From BD2-11 sp965221785 (lineage in GTDB: Bacteria > Gemmatimonadota > Gemmatimonadetes > Longimicrobiales > Gaopeijiaceae): 64,000 bases of DNA. Shown in pieces: positions 26,578 through 35,019 of the stretch (the stretch's first letter is position 1; every line of letters starts with the position of its first letter). Below the pieces are notes generated by a model. The model did not search any database and had not been told where the DNA came from. It was given only the letters and a program-made list of their open reading frames with translations. Location: assembly GCA_965221785.1 (NCBI GenBank), contig CBDCSR010000003.1:1922001-1986000 (forward strand). The letters are read 5' to 3'. The position numbers and the translations under genes are program-made.

Positions 26578-26955
26578 ATGCGCCTGCTCCTGGACACGCA
26601 CACATTCCTCTGGTGGCTGTCGGACTGGGACCAGATCGACGAGACCACTCGGGATGCCATCGCCGATCCCGGGAATGAGGTCTTCGTGAGCGGGGTGTCG
26701 GGCTGGGAAATAGCGATCAAGAAGGCCAGGGGTCGGCTCGTCGCGCCGGACAACCTGGGCGCAATGGTCGAGGAGAAACACTTCGAGCACCTTCCGCTGA
26801 CCTTCGAGCACGCGGAGGGGGCGGCCGCTCTTCCGATGCATCATCGTGATCCGTTCGACCGGATGCTGATCGCGCAGGCGCAGGCCGAAGGGCTTGTCCT
26901 CGTCACGGGAGACGAGCGCATACGCCTGTATGACGTCCAGACCATGGTGGTCTGA
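26578..26955 (+). CDS. VapC-type PIN-domain toxin
   Basis: 125 residues from ATG 26578; a GTG two codons earlier overlaps the antitoxin end and is equally possible. PIN residues are present: the first Asp in LLLDTHTFLWWL, Glu in VSGWEIAIKKARG, and Asp in HHRDPFDRMLIAQA with a later VTGDERIRLYD. These make up a metal-dependent RNase active site, in other VapC proteins aimed at tRNA or rRNA. Together with 26324-26575 it forms an intact toxin-antitoxin module between two chromosomal operons. Confidence 0.88.
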   Translation: MRLLLDTHTFLWWLSDWDQIDETTRDAIADPGNEVFVSGVSGWEIAIKKARGRLVAPDNLGAMVEEKHFEHLPLTFEHAEGAAALPMHHRDPFDRMLIAQAQAEGLVLVTGDERIRLYDVQTMVV

Positions 26956-26957
26956 CC

Positions 26958-27947
26958 CTACACCAGCACCTCTCTGTTCCGCTGCACCAGGCGTCCGTCG
27001 ACGGCGATGGTCGGCTCCCACATGAGCAGGTCGTAATGCGTGGGGGCGACGATCTCCCCTCCCAGGGTGTGGCTGGTGCCGATGCCGATGTGGATCGTGC
27101 CCATCACGCCCTCGTCCTCGAGCATCTCCCCGGTGAGGCGCGCGTTCGGGTTCAGGCCCACGCCCAGCTCCGCGACGTTGAAGCAGTGCCGGTCGCCGAA
27201 CGACTCCAGGTGCTCGCGCAGGAAGTCCGCCTGCGTCCCGCCCGTCATCTCGACGATGTAGCCCTCGCGCACTGAGCACACGACGGGCTCTTCCAGGATG
27301 CCGATGCCGAGATAGGGGACGGAGGCGTCGGCGACGATCGTGCCTTCGGCCGAACCCGTGACCGGCACCACGTTGACCTCGATGTCGGGGACCGGCGCCA
27401 GCTGCCCTGGATCGGGGATGTTGGTCAGCACGTTGGCGACGCGGCCCTCGATGCCGAAGCGGAGATCGGTGCCGCGCGGGGAGGTGAGCCGCACCGACCG
27501 ACCCCCCGTGAACGCCGCGCCCAGGCGGCGGCAGACGCCGGCCTGGGCCTCGAAGTCGGTCTCGAGCAGAGCGGGGCTGGTCATGATCGCGTCGGTGTAC
27601 GCGGTCATCATGCACACCCGCGCCCCCGCTTCGAGGGCCGCCCGCATCGCGCGCGTGTGGGTGATGGAGATGCGGACGGGGGAGAAGATCACGGCCGCCT
27701 CGGTCATCGCGCGCGCGACCGGCGGGGGCGGCTCCTGGCCGTCCTGGTCCCGCACCGGGATGACGGAGACGGTGACGTCGGCTCCCGCCTCGCGCGCGGC
27801 TCCGGCGACGGCATCCGCGTAGCGGCGCATGGTCGGGTCGGTCACGACCAGCACCGCCTCGCCGGGCTGGACGCGCCCGTTCACGCGCACCAGCCGCTGC
27901 GCGCCGGGGGACAGATCCACGCCCGCCTCAGACATTCCCGCCTCCAT
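26958..27947 (-). CDS. M29/NicX-like metallopeptidase or dioxygenase-fold protein
   Basis: 329 residues from the ATG at 27947 (GGGAGGGGACGTG before it); a second start four codons on also has GGAGG. The sequence RFGIEGRVANVLTNIPDPGQ, then GTIVADASVP, ELGVGLNPNARLTGEMLEDE and GTIHIGIGTSHTLGGE, has the Glu/His metal-site pattern of M29 aminopeptidases and of NicX-type 2,5-dihydroxypyridine dioxygenases, which share the fold. The N-terminal half has VNGRVQPGEAVLVVTD. It overlaps the upstream symporter gene, so import and hydrolysis of an amino-acid or acidic substrate may be linked. Confidence 0.68.
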   Translation of the reverse strand: MEAGMSEAGVDLSPGAQRLVRVNGRVQPGEAVLVVTDPTMRRYADAVAGAAREAGADVTVSVIPVRDQDGQEPPPPVARAMTEAAVIFSPVRISITHTRAMRAALEAGARVCMMTAYTDAIMTSPALLETDFEAQAGVCRRLGAAFTGGRSVRLTSPRGTDLRFGIEGRVANVLTNIPDPGQLAPVPDIEVNVVPVTGSAEGTIVADASVPYLGIGILEEPVVCSVREGYIVEMTGGTQADFLREHLESFGDRHCFNVAELGVGLNPNARLTGEMLEDEGVMGTIHIGIGTSHTLGGEIVAPTHYDLLMWEPTIAVDGRLVQRNREVLV

Positions 27948-29178
27948 CACGTCCCCTCCCGAAGAACTCGTCGAATCGGCCATCGAAGATGATCGCGGTG
28001 TAGCCGTCTCCCGTACAGTTGGTCGCGGTGCGCAGCATGTCGGGGATGCCTCCGGAGAGGGCGATCCAGCTCGCGATGAACTCGCCCTGCGCCGGGCCAT
28101 CGAGCCCCAGAATGCTGGCGAACAGGGTCGCGCTCCAGAGCGCCGTGCCCATCCCGGCCGGCAGCCCCGGGGCGGCGATCGTGAAGAGAACGACGGCCGG
28201 CCAGGCGGCCAGCATCATCATCCAACTGAGTTCCAGGCCGAAGACGTGGCTCACGACGAAGGGCCCGTAGGCGAGCGCGCTGGCGTCGAGGTTCACGACC
28301 GCGCCGAACGGCAGGACGAAGTCGGCCACCTCGTCGCGCACGCCGACCCGCTTGGCGTTGGCGAGGTTGACGGGGAGCGTCGCCAGCGACGAGCACGTCC
28401 CCGCGGCGAACACCGCGGTAGGGACGTAGTAGCCGCTCAGGACGGACCCCACCGGCCGGCGCCCGACCCTGCGCACCAGCACGAAGGTGTAGAAGGCCCA
28501 CCAGACCAGCACGAGCGCGCCCGTGTAGGCCGTCATCGTGAGGTAGTGGGACAGCCCCAGCCTCGCCCCGAAGCGGACGCCCAGGGTGATGCCGAAGGCG
28601 AGGATGAGCGGCAGCATCACATAGGCGAGCCCGCTCCCCGCGCTCTCGATGGCGTCGGCGACGCGCTTGAGCACCCGGTACGTCGGGTCGTGGCGAGCGC
28701 CCCAGAGCCCGAGCAGGATGCCCGCAAGGATCGCCAGGAGCGGCCACGAGGCGCCGCCCGCCCCGAGGCTCTCGAGCATCGTCGCGGCTTCGGTCCACAC
28801 GCCCCGGCCGCCCGTGGTCAGGGGGATGCGGAAGATGGCCGCGGAGGTCACGAGGGCAATGAGCCCGGCGACCGTCGAGGTAAACACGTACCAGAGGACC
28901 ACCGCTCCCGCGAAGCGCCCGGCCAGCCCGCGCCGCACCAGGGTGGCGATGGCCGGGCTCAGGGCCGCGAGGATCAGGAGCGGCACGATCGCGACGACCC
29001 AGGCGATGAGCGTGGCGGTGGCGTCGGCGACGGGCGCGAGGGGGCCAGGCAGGAGGCCGCCCGCGGCCAGGCCGGTTACCAGGGCCAGGAAGGTCCACAC
29101 GTAGGTCGGGATCCTGCGGGTTGCCGGCAGCTTGGCCTCCTCGGGTTTTTTTCGTTTGGCCGAACGCCAATCTTTCAC
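27928..29178 (-). CDS. Dicarboxylate/amino acid:cation symporter (SDF family)
   Basis: 416 residues with eight or more hydrophobic segments. The family signatures are AAGTCSSLATLPVNL (Ser-rich hairpin), LPFGAVVNLDASAL (the transport NMDGT-like motif) and a C-terminal SGGIPDMLRTATNCTGD. It takes up glutamate, aspartate or dicarboxylates with Na+ or H+. The GTG start at 29178 lies within a repeated 16-bp motif, and the first 12 residues (KDWRSAKRKKPEE) are repeat-encoded. The true start may therefore be slightly downstream. It overlaps the following M29-like gene. Confidence 0.88.
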   Translation of the reverse strand: MKDWRSAKRKKPEEAKLPATRRIPTYVWTFLALVTGLAAGGLLPGPLAPVADATATLIAWVVAIVPLLILAALSPAIATLVRRGLAGRFAGAVVLWYVFTSTVAGLIALVTSAAIFRIPLTTGGRGVWTEAATMLESLGAGGASWPLLAILAGILLGLWGARHDPTYRVLKRVADAIESAGSGLAYVMLPLILAFGITLGVRFGARLGLSHYLTMTAYTGALVLVWWAFYTFVLVRRVGRRPVGSVLSGYYVPTAVFAAGTCSSLATLPVNLANAKRVGVRDEVADFVLPFGAVVNLDASALAYGPFVVSHVFGLELSWMMMLAAWPAVVLFTIAAPGLPAGMGTALWSATLFASILGLDGPAQGEFIASWIALSGGIPDMLRTATNCTGDGYTAIIFDGRFDEFFGRGRDGGGNV

Positions 29179-29324
29179 TTGGACGGGCTTGAACCTTTCG
29201 TTTGGCCGAACGCATGCATGCGACGACGTCCCGTGTCCGCGAGGAGCCCAGCGTAAACGAACACTGGTGCTGGATGGCGCTCAACTTTCATTTGGACGGG
29301 CCTCAACCTTTCATTTAGACGAAC
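29150..29324. repeat. Five imperfect copies of a 16-17 bp motif upstream of the symporter
   Basis: Copies of TTTCRTTTGGMCGRRC lie at 29150-29166, 29173-29188, 29196-29212, 29286-29301 and 29309-29324, all in one orientation; the later ones are preceded by CTCAAC(C). Two copies contain a near-palindrome, CGTTTGGCCGAACG. They span the symporter start and its upstream region, so they could be regulator sites or a small dispersed repeat. Confidence 0.65.
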
Positions 29325-29374
29325 TATTTATTTCGTTTCGTCGATCCCAGGTGTGTCTTCGGTTCCCGCGGCGT

Positions 29375-30679
29375 TCACCCGCACCGTGCCGCAATCGCAT
29401 CGATCGCGGCATCGATCTCGTTGCGCGTGTTGAAGAAATGGATCGACAGGCGGAAGTCGCGCGGCTGCCGCACCGGCGAGGCGAGGATGCCGTCGTCGTC
29501 CCGCAGATCGTTGTAGAGCTGCGTGGCGTCGCACCCTGCGGGGAGTTGGAGGACGAACACGCCCGAACGGTCCGGACGCGCGCGCGGTGACGACACGCCG
29601 AGCCCGTCCGTGCCGTCGACCGCATCGACCGCATGGTCGACCAGTGACTGGATCCGTTCCTCGATCCTCACCAGGCCGATGTCCTCCATCCACTCGACGG
29701 CGCGCGCGAAGCCCGCGAAGTCCGCCAGCGCGCGGGTGCCGAATTCGTAGCGGGCGGCGTTGGGAAGCAGGGTGTAGGCGCCTTCGTAGTCCATGGTCGC
29801 GTGGCTGTGCGAGCCTGCCCAGCTGAGCCGCACGTCGTCGAGCGCTTCCCGCCGCACGAGGAGCGCGCCCGTGCCCTTCGGGCCGAGCAGCCATTTGTGT
29901 CCGCAGGTGGAATAGCAGTCGCAGCCCAGGGCGCGGAAGTCGGTTGGAACGCAGCCGGGGCCCTGCGCGCCGTCGAGGTGATAGCGCACGCCCCGGGAGC
30001 GGAGCAGCGCGCCCAACTCCGCGGATTCGTCTGTGCGCAGCGTACGTCCGTTGTTCCGGGATACGTGGCTGATGCTCACCATGCGCGTGCGGTCGGAGAG
30101 TTGGCCGCGGACCTCGTCGATGAGCCTCGTTCCCGTGCTCAGATCGATTTCGCGGATCACGATCCCGAACCGGTCCCGCAGGACGTACCAGGGGATGACG
30201 TTGGCGGGATGTTCCGTGTTGGAAATCACGACCTCGTCGCCCGGCCACCAGTTCAGGCTCCAGGCGACGATGGAGATCCCCTCGGAGGTGGAATGCGTGA
30301 GCGCGACCTCCTCGGTCTCGGCTCCGAACACCCGCCCCAGCTGCGCCCTCAGGTCGGGTTCGATGCGGGCCATTTCGGCTGCCACGCGGGGAGCCGCCGG
30401 GCTCTCGTTCTGGAATGCGAGACGTTCCCGGACGTGATCGATGACCGCCTCGGGGGAGGGCCCGATCCCGCCCGTCTGGAAATAGAGGCTGTCGGTCGAG
30501 GCGGGGATCTCGGCGCGGGCGCGGGCTACCCAGGCTTCCTGGGGCGAAGAGGAGCCGGCTGCCGCCGAGCCCGCGCCATCTCTCCCGCCCAGGAGGGCTA
30601 GCTGCCCGACCGGCACCACCGGAGCGAGAGCCAGTGCCCCCGCCGATCGGCGCAGAAAGCTGCGTCGGCTGGTATTCAT
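29375..30679 (-). CDS. Tat-exported class V aminotransferase
   Basis: 434 residues. The twin-arginine leader (SRRSFLRRSAGALALAP) precedes a PLP fold-type I enzyme of the isopenicillin-N epimerase/cysteine desulfurase group: VALTHSTSEGISIVAWSL, then SISHVSRNNGR, the Asp loop YHLDGAQGPGCVP and the PLP lysine in STCGHKWLLGPKGTG. Export of a PLP enzyme is unusual but common for this subfamily in related genomes. It is preceded on the same strand by the Doc toxin pair. The substrate cannot be read from the sequence. Confidence 0.85.
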   Translation of the reverse strand: MNTSRRSFLRRSAGALALAPVVPVGQLALLGGRDGAGSAAAGSSSPQEAWVARARAEIPASTDSLYFQTGGIGPSPEAVIDHVRERLAFQNESPAAPRVAAEMARIEPDLRAQLGRVFGAETEEVALTHSTSEGISIVAWSLNWWPGDEVVISNTEHPANVIPWYVLRDRFGIVIREIDLSTGTRLIDEVRGQLSDRTRMVSISHVSRNNGRTLRTDESAELGALLRSRGVRYHLDGAQGPGCVPTDFRALGCDCYSTCGHKWLLGPKGTGALLVRREALDDVRLSWAGSHSHATMDYEGAYTLLPNAARYEFGTRALADFAGFARAVEWMEDIGLVRIEERIQSLVDHAVDAVDGTDGLGVSSPRARPDRSGVFVLQLPAGCDATQLYNDLRDDDGILASPVRQPRDFRLSIHFFNTRNEIDAAIDAIAARCG

Positions 30680-30703
30680 GGTTTCGACTCCCGGTAATGT
30701 CCG

Positions 30704-31108
30704 TCAGGTGTCCGCTCGGAGGCGGGTTCGCAACCGGATCCAGTCCGCGATCGCTTCCTCGTCCAGCTTCCCCGATGCCACGGCCAACATCATCTCCACG
30801 ACTTCACGATCATCTGCGACGAGGTCGAATCCATTGAGGCCCAGGAAGACGACCGCGGCCAGAAACGAAATCCGCTTGTTTCCATCGCGGAACGGATGGC
30901 TGGTGCAGATTCCGAAGACATAATCAGCCGCGAGACGCGGGAAATCCGACCTGTCGTCGTACGTCCATCTCTGCCTCGCTCGGGCCAGCGCCGATTCGAG
31001 CGCGTTCTCGTCCCGGATGCCGAGCAGGCCTCCGTGTTCGCGAAGCTGGTCGAGGTGGACCGCCTCGAGCACAAGGCGGGGAACCCAGCGTGGTTCCGGC
31101 GGTGTCAC
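30704..31108 (-). CDS. Doc-type (Fic-fold) death-on-curing toxin
   Basis: 134 residues. The active-site motif HPFRDGNK (71-78) is the Doc version of HPFxxGNG, which phosphorylates EF-Tu in characterised members. The surrounding helices (LAADYVFGICTS, RISFLAAVVFLGLNGF) match the Doc fold. The start overlaps the stop of the AbrB-like antitoxin gene upstream. Intact, so probably active unless neutralised. Confidence 0.88.
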   Translation of the reverse strand: MTPPEPRWVPRLVLEAVHLDQLREHGGLLGIRDENALESALARARQRWTYDDRSDFPRLAADYVFGICTSHPFRDGNKRISFLAAVVFLGLNGFDLVADDREVVEMMLAVASGKLDEEAIADWIRLRTRLRADT

Positions 31109-31332
31109 TTCGCGAGTTCTCTAAGGGCTCTCCGGTACCGTTTCTGAGCGGCGGCAGCGATGGCAAGCGCCTCCTCGACGTCTGCGTCGTATGGGCTGAG
31201 CAGGATCCCGTCGGCGGTCTCGATGGCAAGCACCTCGTCGCCGGCGGCGAGGCGAAGGCGTTCCGCCATGTCCTTCGGCAGGGTAGCCCCGACCGACCCA
31301 CCCATGCGCCGCAGCTTCACACTACGAACCAT
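31105..31332 (-). CDS. AbrB/MazE-type antitoxin partner of Doc
   Basis: 75 residues from MVRSVKLRRMGGSVGATLPK, a swapped-hairpin AbrB fold, with the ribosome site GAGGAGG seven bases before the ATG at 31332. The C-terminal helix (EALAIAAAAQKRYRRALREL) would bind the toxin. Doc is classically paired with Phd; an AbrB-type partner is a known swap. The longer open frame upstream is rejected for lack of family similarity. Confidence 0.83.
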   Translation of the reverse strand: MVRSVKLRRMGGSVGATLPKDMAERLRLAAGDEVLAIETADGILLSPYDADVEEALAIAAAAQKRYRRALRELAK

Positions 31333-31398
31333 TGAACCTCCTCGTGGTAGCACTGCAATGCTACTCGGTTCGGAGGAATCCGACAAGCGGCAGGTGGC

Positions 31399-32781
31399 CT
31401 AGCCCTTCACCTTCCGGAATCGCCAGCCGTGCAGAATGCTCCCGTAGTGATTGAACGAGCGCCTCGCCTCGGCATCGTCGAAGGGATAGTCCGCGCCGAG
31501 CTGTGTCGCGGCGGCAAGCCCGGTGACGAAACAGGTTTCCTGGCTGTTGATGAGGGTATGCGCGCCACAGTGCCAGGTCCGCTTCCTGCCCTGGATCCTG
31601 CGGAACAGCGGCACAAGCCATGCGACGTGGCGCACGTCGTGCACGATATGCTGGAACCACCACTTGCCGATGATCTTTCGATTATCGATTCGGCTGATGG
31701 GATTGTAGGTCACCAGGCAGGGCCGGTCGGACCGGTTGGCCCATGGCTGCTGGTTGTGCATGATATATGTGATCTCATAGTTGTCCGGCCTGGCGCCATA
31801 TTGTTCAATATGATTGCTTCGCGTCGTCAGGGGCCTCACTTCGTTGTCCGGAAGGACGGACGCGTCGGAGTGGATGATGGTATGGTTGTGGAGTTCGCTC
31901 TCGTAGCGCACCGACGACAGAATGTAGCGCTCGAGCAGCGCGGGCTCGTCGAGCATCATCAGCGTCTGGTTCGCATTACATGCGAAGATCACCTGGTCAA
32001 ATGTCTCCCTGGCGCCGCCCTCATCCTCGACCACCACATGAGACGGGTGACGATACACCTTCCGCACTGGCCGGTTGAGGTAGATCCGGTCCTGGAAGTT
32101 TGTAGTCAGATGCTCGTAGATGCGCCGCGTCCCCTGGTCCCAGGTCTGCATGGGCGTGGCGGACTCGATGTCGAAAAATTCGAGGTACCGCGAGAAGAGC
32201 GCCGCGGGCATATCGAACACGTTCGTCGCCATCAGGAAGTTGACGAACATGGGCTTCAGCACCTTGTACCTGAAGTCCCCGGACAGTCCGGCCAGGTTCA
32301 GGACCGTCCCCATGCTGATGTAGTTGAACGGGTTGAGGGCGTTCAGGAACTTCGACCGGGACCGCGTCAGCCAGCCGAACCGGTGCAGCCACCCGAGGAT
32401 GCGCTGGAACTTTGCGATCTCGGGTCGCAGTTGCTCCCTGATGTCGGAGTCGAAATCGTGGGCATAGATGCCGCCCCGGTATTTCACGCTGTAACTGAAT
32501 CGAGTGTCGATCAGCTGGATGCCGTACTCTTCCATCAACAGCATGATGTGCCGGTATACCGATGGTATGCAGGCGGTGACGGAGATGTCGAAGGGAATGG
32601 AGCTGCCGTCGCGCTGGGGCATGTCTGCGGTGACTGCATTCCCGCCGATCCGGTCCCCGGCCTCGTACAGCCGGAAGTCGAACCGGTCCGGATGGTGATC
32701 GAGGGCCCACGCGGCCGCGAGGCCGGATACGCCTCCGCCGATGATGGCTACGCGCCGCGGCGCGGATGTGCTCTCTGACAT
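31399..32781 (-). CDS. FAD-dependent amine oxidase-like protein
   Basis: 460 residues from MSESTSAPRR. The FAD-binding motif VAIIGGGVSGLAAAWAL is followed by FRLYEAGDRIGGNA, the usual second dinucleotide contact. Conserved aromatic-rich segments later (KIIGKWWFQHIVHD, HCGAHTLINSQE) fit the NAD(P)-binding flavoprotein family often linked to desaturation of lipids or carotenoid-like substrates. It stands alone, divergent from the S9 peptidase gene. The open frame extends far upstream through that peptidase, which is antisense shadow. Confidence 0.83.
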   Translation of the reverse strand: MSESTSAPRRVAIIGGGVSGLAAAWALDHHPDRFDFRLYEAGDRIGGNAVTADMPQRDGSSIPFDISVTACIPSVYRHIMLLMEEYGIQLIDTRFSYSVKYRGGIYAHDFDSDIREQLRPEIAKFQRILGWLHRFGWLTRSRSKFLNALNPFNYISMGTVLNLAGLSGDFRYKVLKPMFVNFLMATNVFDMPAALFSRYLEFFDIESATPMQTWDQGTRRIYEHLTTNFQDRIYLNRPVRKVYRHPSHVVVEDEGGARETFDQVIFACNANQTLMMLDEPALLERYILSSVRYESELHNHTIIHSDASVLPDNEVRPLTTRSNHIEQYGARPDNYEITYIMHNQQPWANRSDRPCLVTYNPISRIDNRKIIGKWWFQHIVHDVRHVAWLVPLFRRIQGRKRTWHCGAHTLINSQETCFVTGLAAATQLGADYPFDDAEARRSFNHYGSILHGWRFRKVKG

Positions 32782-32949
32782 GGGCCTCAACGCTACGCGA
32801 TTGCGGAACGTCCAACAAGCAACGTTGATCGCAACGCCTCGCTCATCGTTTGATTTCGCGCACGCGGACGCCGAGATTGCCCCCAATCGCCCGACGCCAC
32901 GCAGGCCGAAAGCCTCGCGCGACTCGCAGCACACCAAGGAGATCCCCTT

Positions 32950-35019
32950 ATGACCGCCCGCCGCAACTTCGGAACTGTCCCCGCGTTCCTCGCCTCCGCG
33001 CTTCTCGCCCTCGCGATCGCCCTCGTCGTGCCCGCCCCGTCGGCCGCGCAGCAGCCCGGCGGCCTCCTCGACATGGACACCTACATGGAGATGGAGTCGG
33101 TCGGGAGCCCCCGCATCTCGCCGGACGGCGGCTACATCCTCTTCACGCGCGGGAGCGTGGACAAGATGAATGACCGGAACAAGAGCGAGCTGATGATCAT
33201 GGATCTGTCCACGCGGCGGATCAGCGAGCTCGAGACCGGCAGCTTCGAGGTGTCCTCGCCGATCTGGTCCCCGGACGGCAGCAGGATCGCCTTCCTGTCC
33301 GACAAGAGCGGGACCAGCCAGATCCACGTGATGTGGCTCGACACGCGCGAGACCAAGCAGCTGACCAACCTCGACCGGGCTCCCGGGGGCATCCGCTGGT
33401 CGCCCGACGGGGCGCAGATCTCGTTCACCACCTTCATCCCGGATACCGGGTCTCCGCTGCCGATCACGATGCCCGCTTTCCCGCCGGGCGCAAACCTGGC
33501 CAAGCCGGCCGTGGTCGAGGACCGCATCGCGTGGCAGCGTGACGGGACCGGGTACACGCGCAGGGGCAACACGCAGATCTTCATCGTCGATGCGGACCTG
33601 GGGGGCACCCCGCGCCAGATCACCTTCGGCGACACCTCGCACGGCAACCCGCGCTGGGCGCCGGACGGCACGAAGCTCTACTTCAGCGGCGACCTCATCC
33701 CCGAGGAGGGATACGAGCGCGGCAACTCCGAGGTGCACGCCATCGACCTCGCGACCCTGGAGATCACCTCGCTGACCGACCGCCTGGGGCCCGACAACGG
33801 CCCGGTGGTGTCGCCGGACGGGAGCATGATCGCCTACACCGGCTACGACCAGAACGAGAACTACAGCAACCTGTCGAACCTCTACCTGATGAACGCGGAC
33901 GGCTCGGGCAGCCGCATGCTCGCCGGCAACCTGAAGAACTCGCCCGGCGGCGTTACCTGGGCGCCCGACGGCTCCGGCCTCTACTACACGCTCGGCGAGG
34001 AGGGCTCGTCGAACCTCCACTTCGTGTCCACCGGCGGTGACACCCGCAAGGTCACGGACGGCGTCCACTACATCACCGGCGTCTCCATCGCGAAGAACGG
34101 CCGGGTGGTGGCCACCAACTCGACCTTCTACCGGCCGAACTACCTGGTAACCTTCGAGCTGGACAATCCGGGCGAGCTCGAGACGCTGGTCGACTACAAC
34201 GAGGACGTCCTGGCCGACATCAGGCTCGGCGAGGTCGAGGAGATCTGGACCGAGTCCGTCGATGGCTGGCCGGTGCAGGGCTGGCTCATGAAGCCGGCAA
34301 ACTTCGAGCCCGGCCGGGAGTACCCGCTGCTGCTGTGGATCCACGGCGGACCGGTCTCGATGTACACCGTGCGCTGGAACTGGAACTGGCAGAACTTCGC
34401 CGCGGACGGCTACGCGGTGCTCTGGACGAACCCGCGCGGCAGCACCGGCTACGGCCAGGACTTCGTGAACGGCATCAACTACTTCTATCCCGGCAACGAC
34501 TTCCACGACCTCATGGCCGGCGTGGACGCGGCCATCGAGCGCGGCTTCATCGACGAGGACAACATGTTCGTCACCGGCAGCAGCGGTGGCGGCGTCCTCA
34601 CCGCCTGGGTCGTGGGACACACCGACCGCTTCCGCGCGGCCGTGTCGCAGCGGCCGGTCATCAACTGGCACTCCTTCGTGGGGACGACGGACGGGTCGGG
34701 CTGGTACCGGCGCTTCCGCTCCTATCCCTGGGAGGATCCGGTGGAGTACGCCGAGCGCTCGCCGCTGCACTACGTCGGCAACGTCACCACCCCGACGATG
34801 CTCCTCTCAGGCGTCGAGGACCTGCGCACGCCCATGCCCCAGGCGGAGGAGTTCTACCGCGCGCTCAAGGTGCTCGGCCAGGAGACGATGCACGTCAAGA
34901 TTCCGGACGAATACCACGGCTCGCGCTCCGTTTCGCACCGGATCATGACGCAGCTCTACATCAAGGCGTGGTTCGACAAATACCGGACGAGGGCGGTGAC
35001 GCAGGAGGACGGCGGATAG
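32950..35019 (+). CDS. Secreted S9-family prolyl-oligopeptidase-type peptidase
   Basis: 689 residues. A signal peptide (ALLALAIALVVPAPSAAQQ) is followed by a TolB/WD40-like beta-propeller with repeated SPDG motifs (SPIWSPDGSRIAFLSD, IRWSPDGAQISF, VTWAPDGSGLYY). The alpha/beta hydrolase domain at about 430-689 has LLLWIHGGP, the nucleophile serine in TGSSGGGVLTAW, the acid in GVEDLRTPM and the histidine in DEYHGSRS. It cleaves short peptides after export. AAGGAGATCCCCTT precedes the ATG. Confidence 0.92.
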   Translation: MTARRNFGTVPAFLASALLALAIALVVPAPSAAQQPGGLLDMDTYMEMESVGSPRISPDGGYILFTRGSVDKMNDRNKSELMIMDLSTRRISELETGSFEVSSPIWSPDGSRIAFLSDKSGTSQIHVMWLDTRETKQLTNLDRAPGGIRWSPDGAQISFTTFIPDTGSPLPITMPAFPPGANLAKPAVVEDRIAWQRDGTGYTRRGNTQIFIVDADLGGTPRQITFGDTSHGNPRWAPDGTKLYFSGDLIPEEGYERGNSEVHAIDLATLEITSLTDRLGPDNGPVVSPDGSMIAYTGYDQNENYSNLSNLYLMNADGSGSRMLAGNLKNSPGGVTWAPDGSGLYYTLGEEGSSNLHFVSTGGDTRKVTDGVHYITGVSIAKNGRVVATNSTFYRPNYLVTFELDNPGELETLVDYNEDVLADIRLGEVEEIWTESVDGWPVQGWLMKPANFEPGREYPLLLWIHGGPVSMYTVRWNWNWQNFAADGYAVLWTNPRGSTGYGQDFVNGINYFYPGNDFHDLMAGVDAAIERGFIDEDNMFVTGSSGGGVLTAWVVGHTDRFRAAVSQRPVINWHSFVGTTDGSGWYRRFRSYPWEDPVEYAERSPLHYVGNVTTPTMLLSGVEDLRTPMPQAEEFYRALKVLGQETMHVKIPDEYHGSRSVSHRIMTQLYIKAWFDKYRTRAVTQEDGG

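Noticed and set aside
29141..29153. Plus-strand T-run as a terminator
   Set aside because: No stem precedes it, and it lies in the coding start of the symporter on the other strand.
31399..34770. 1123-codon minus-strand frame
   Set aside because: Only the part from 32781 down is a real FAD protein; the rest is antisense to the S9 peptidase and lacks any motif.
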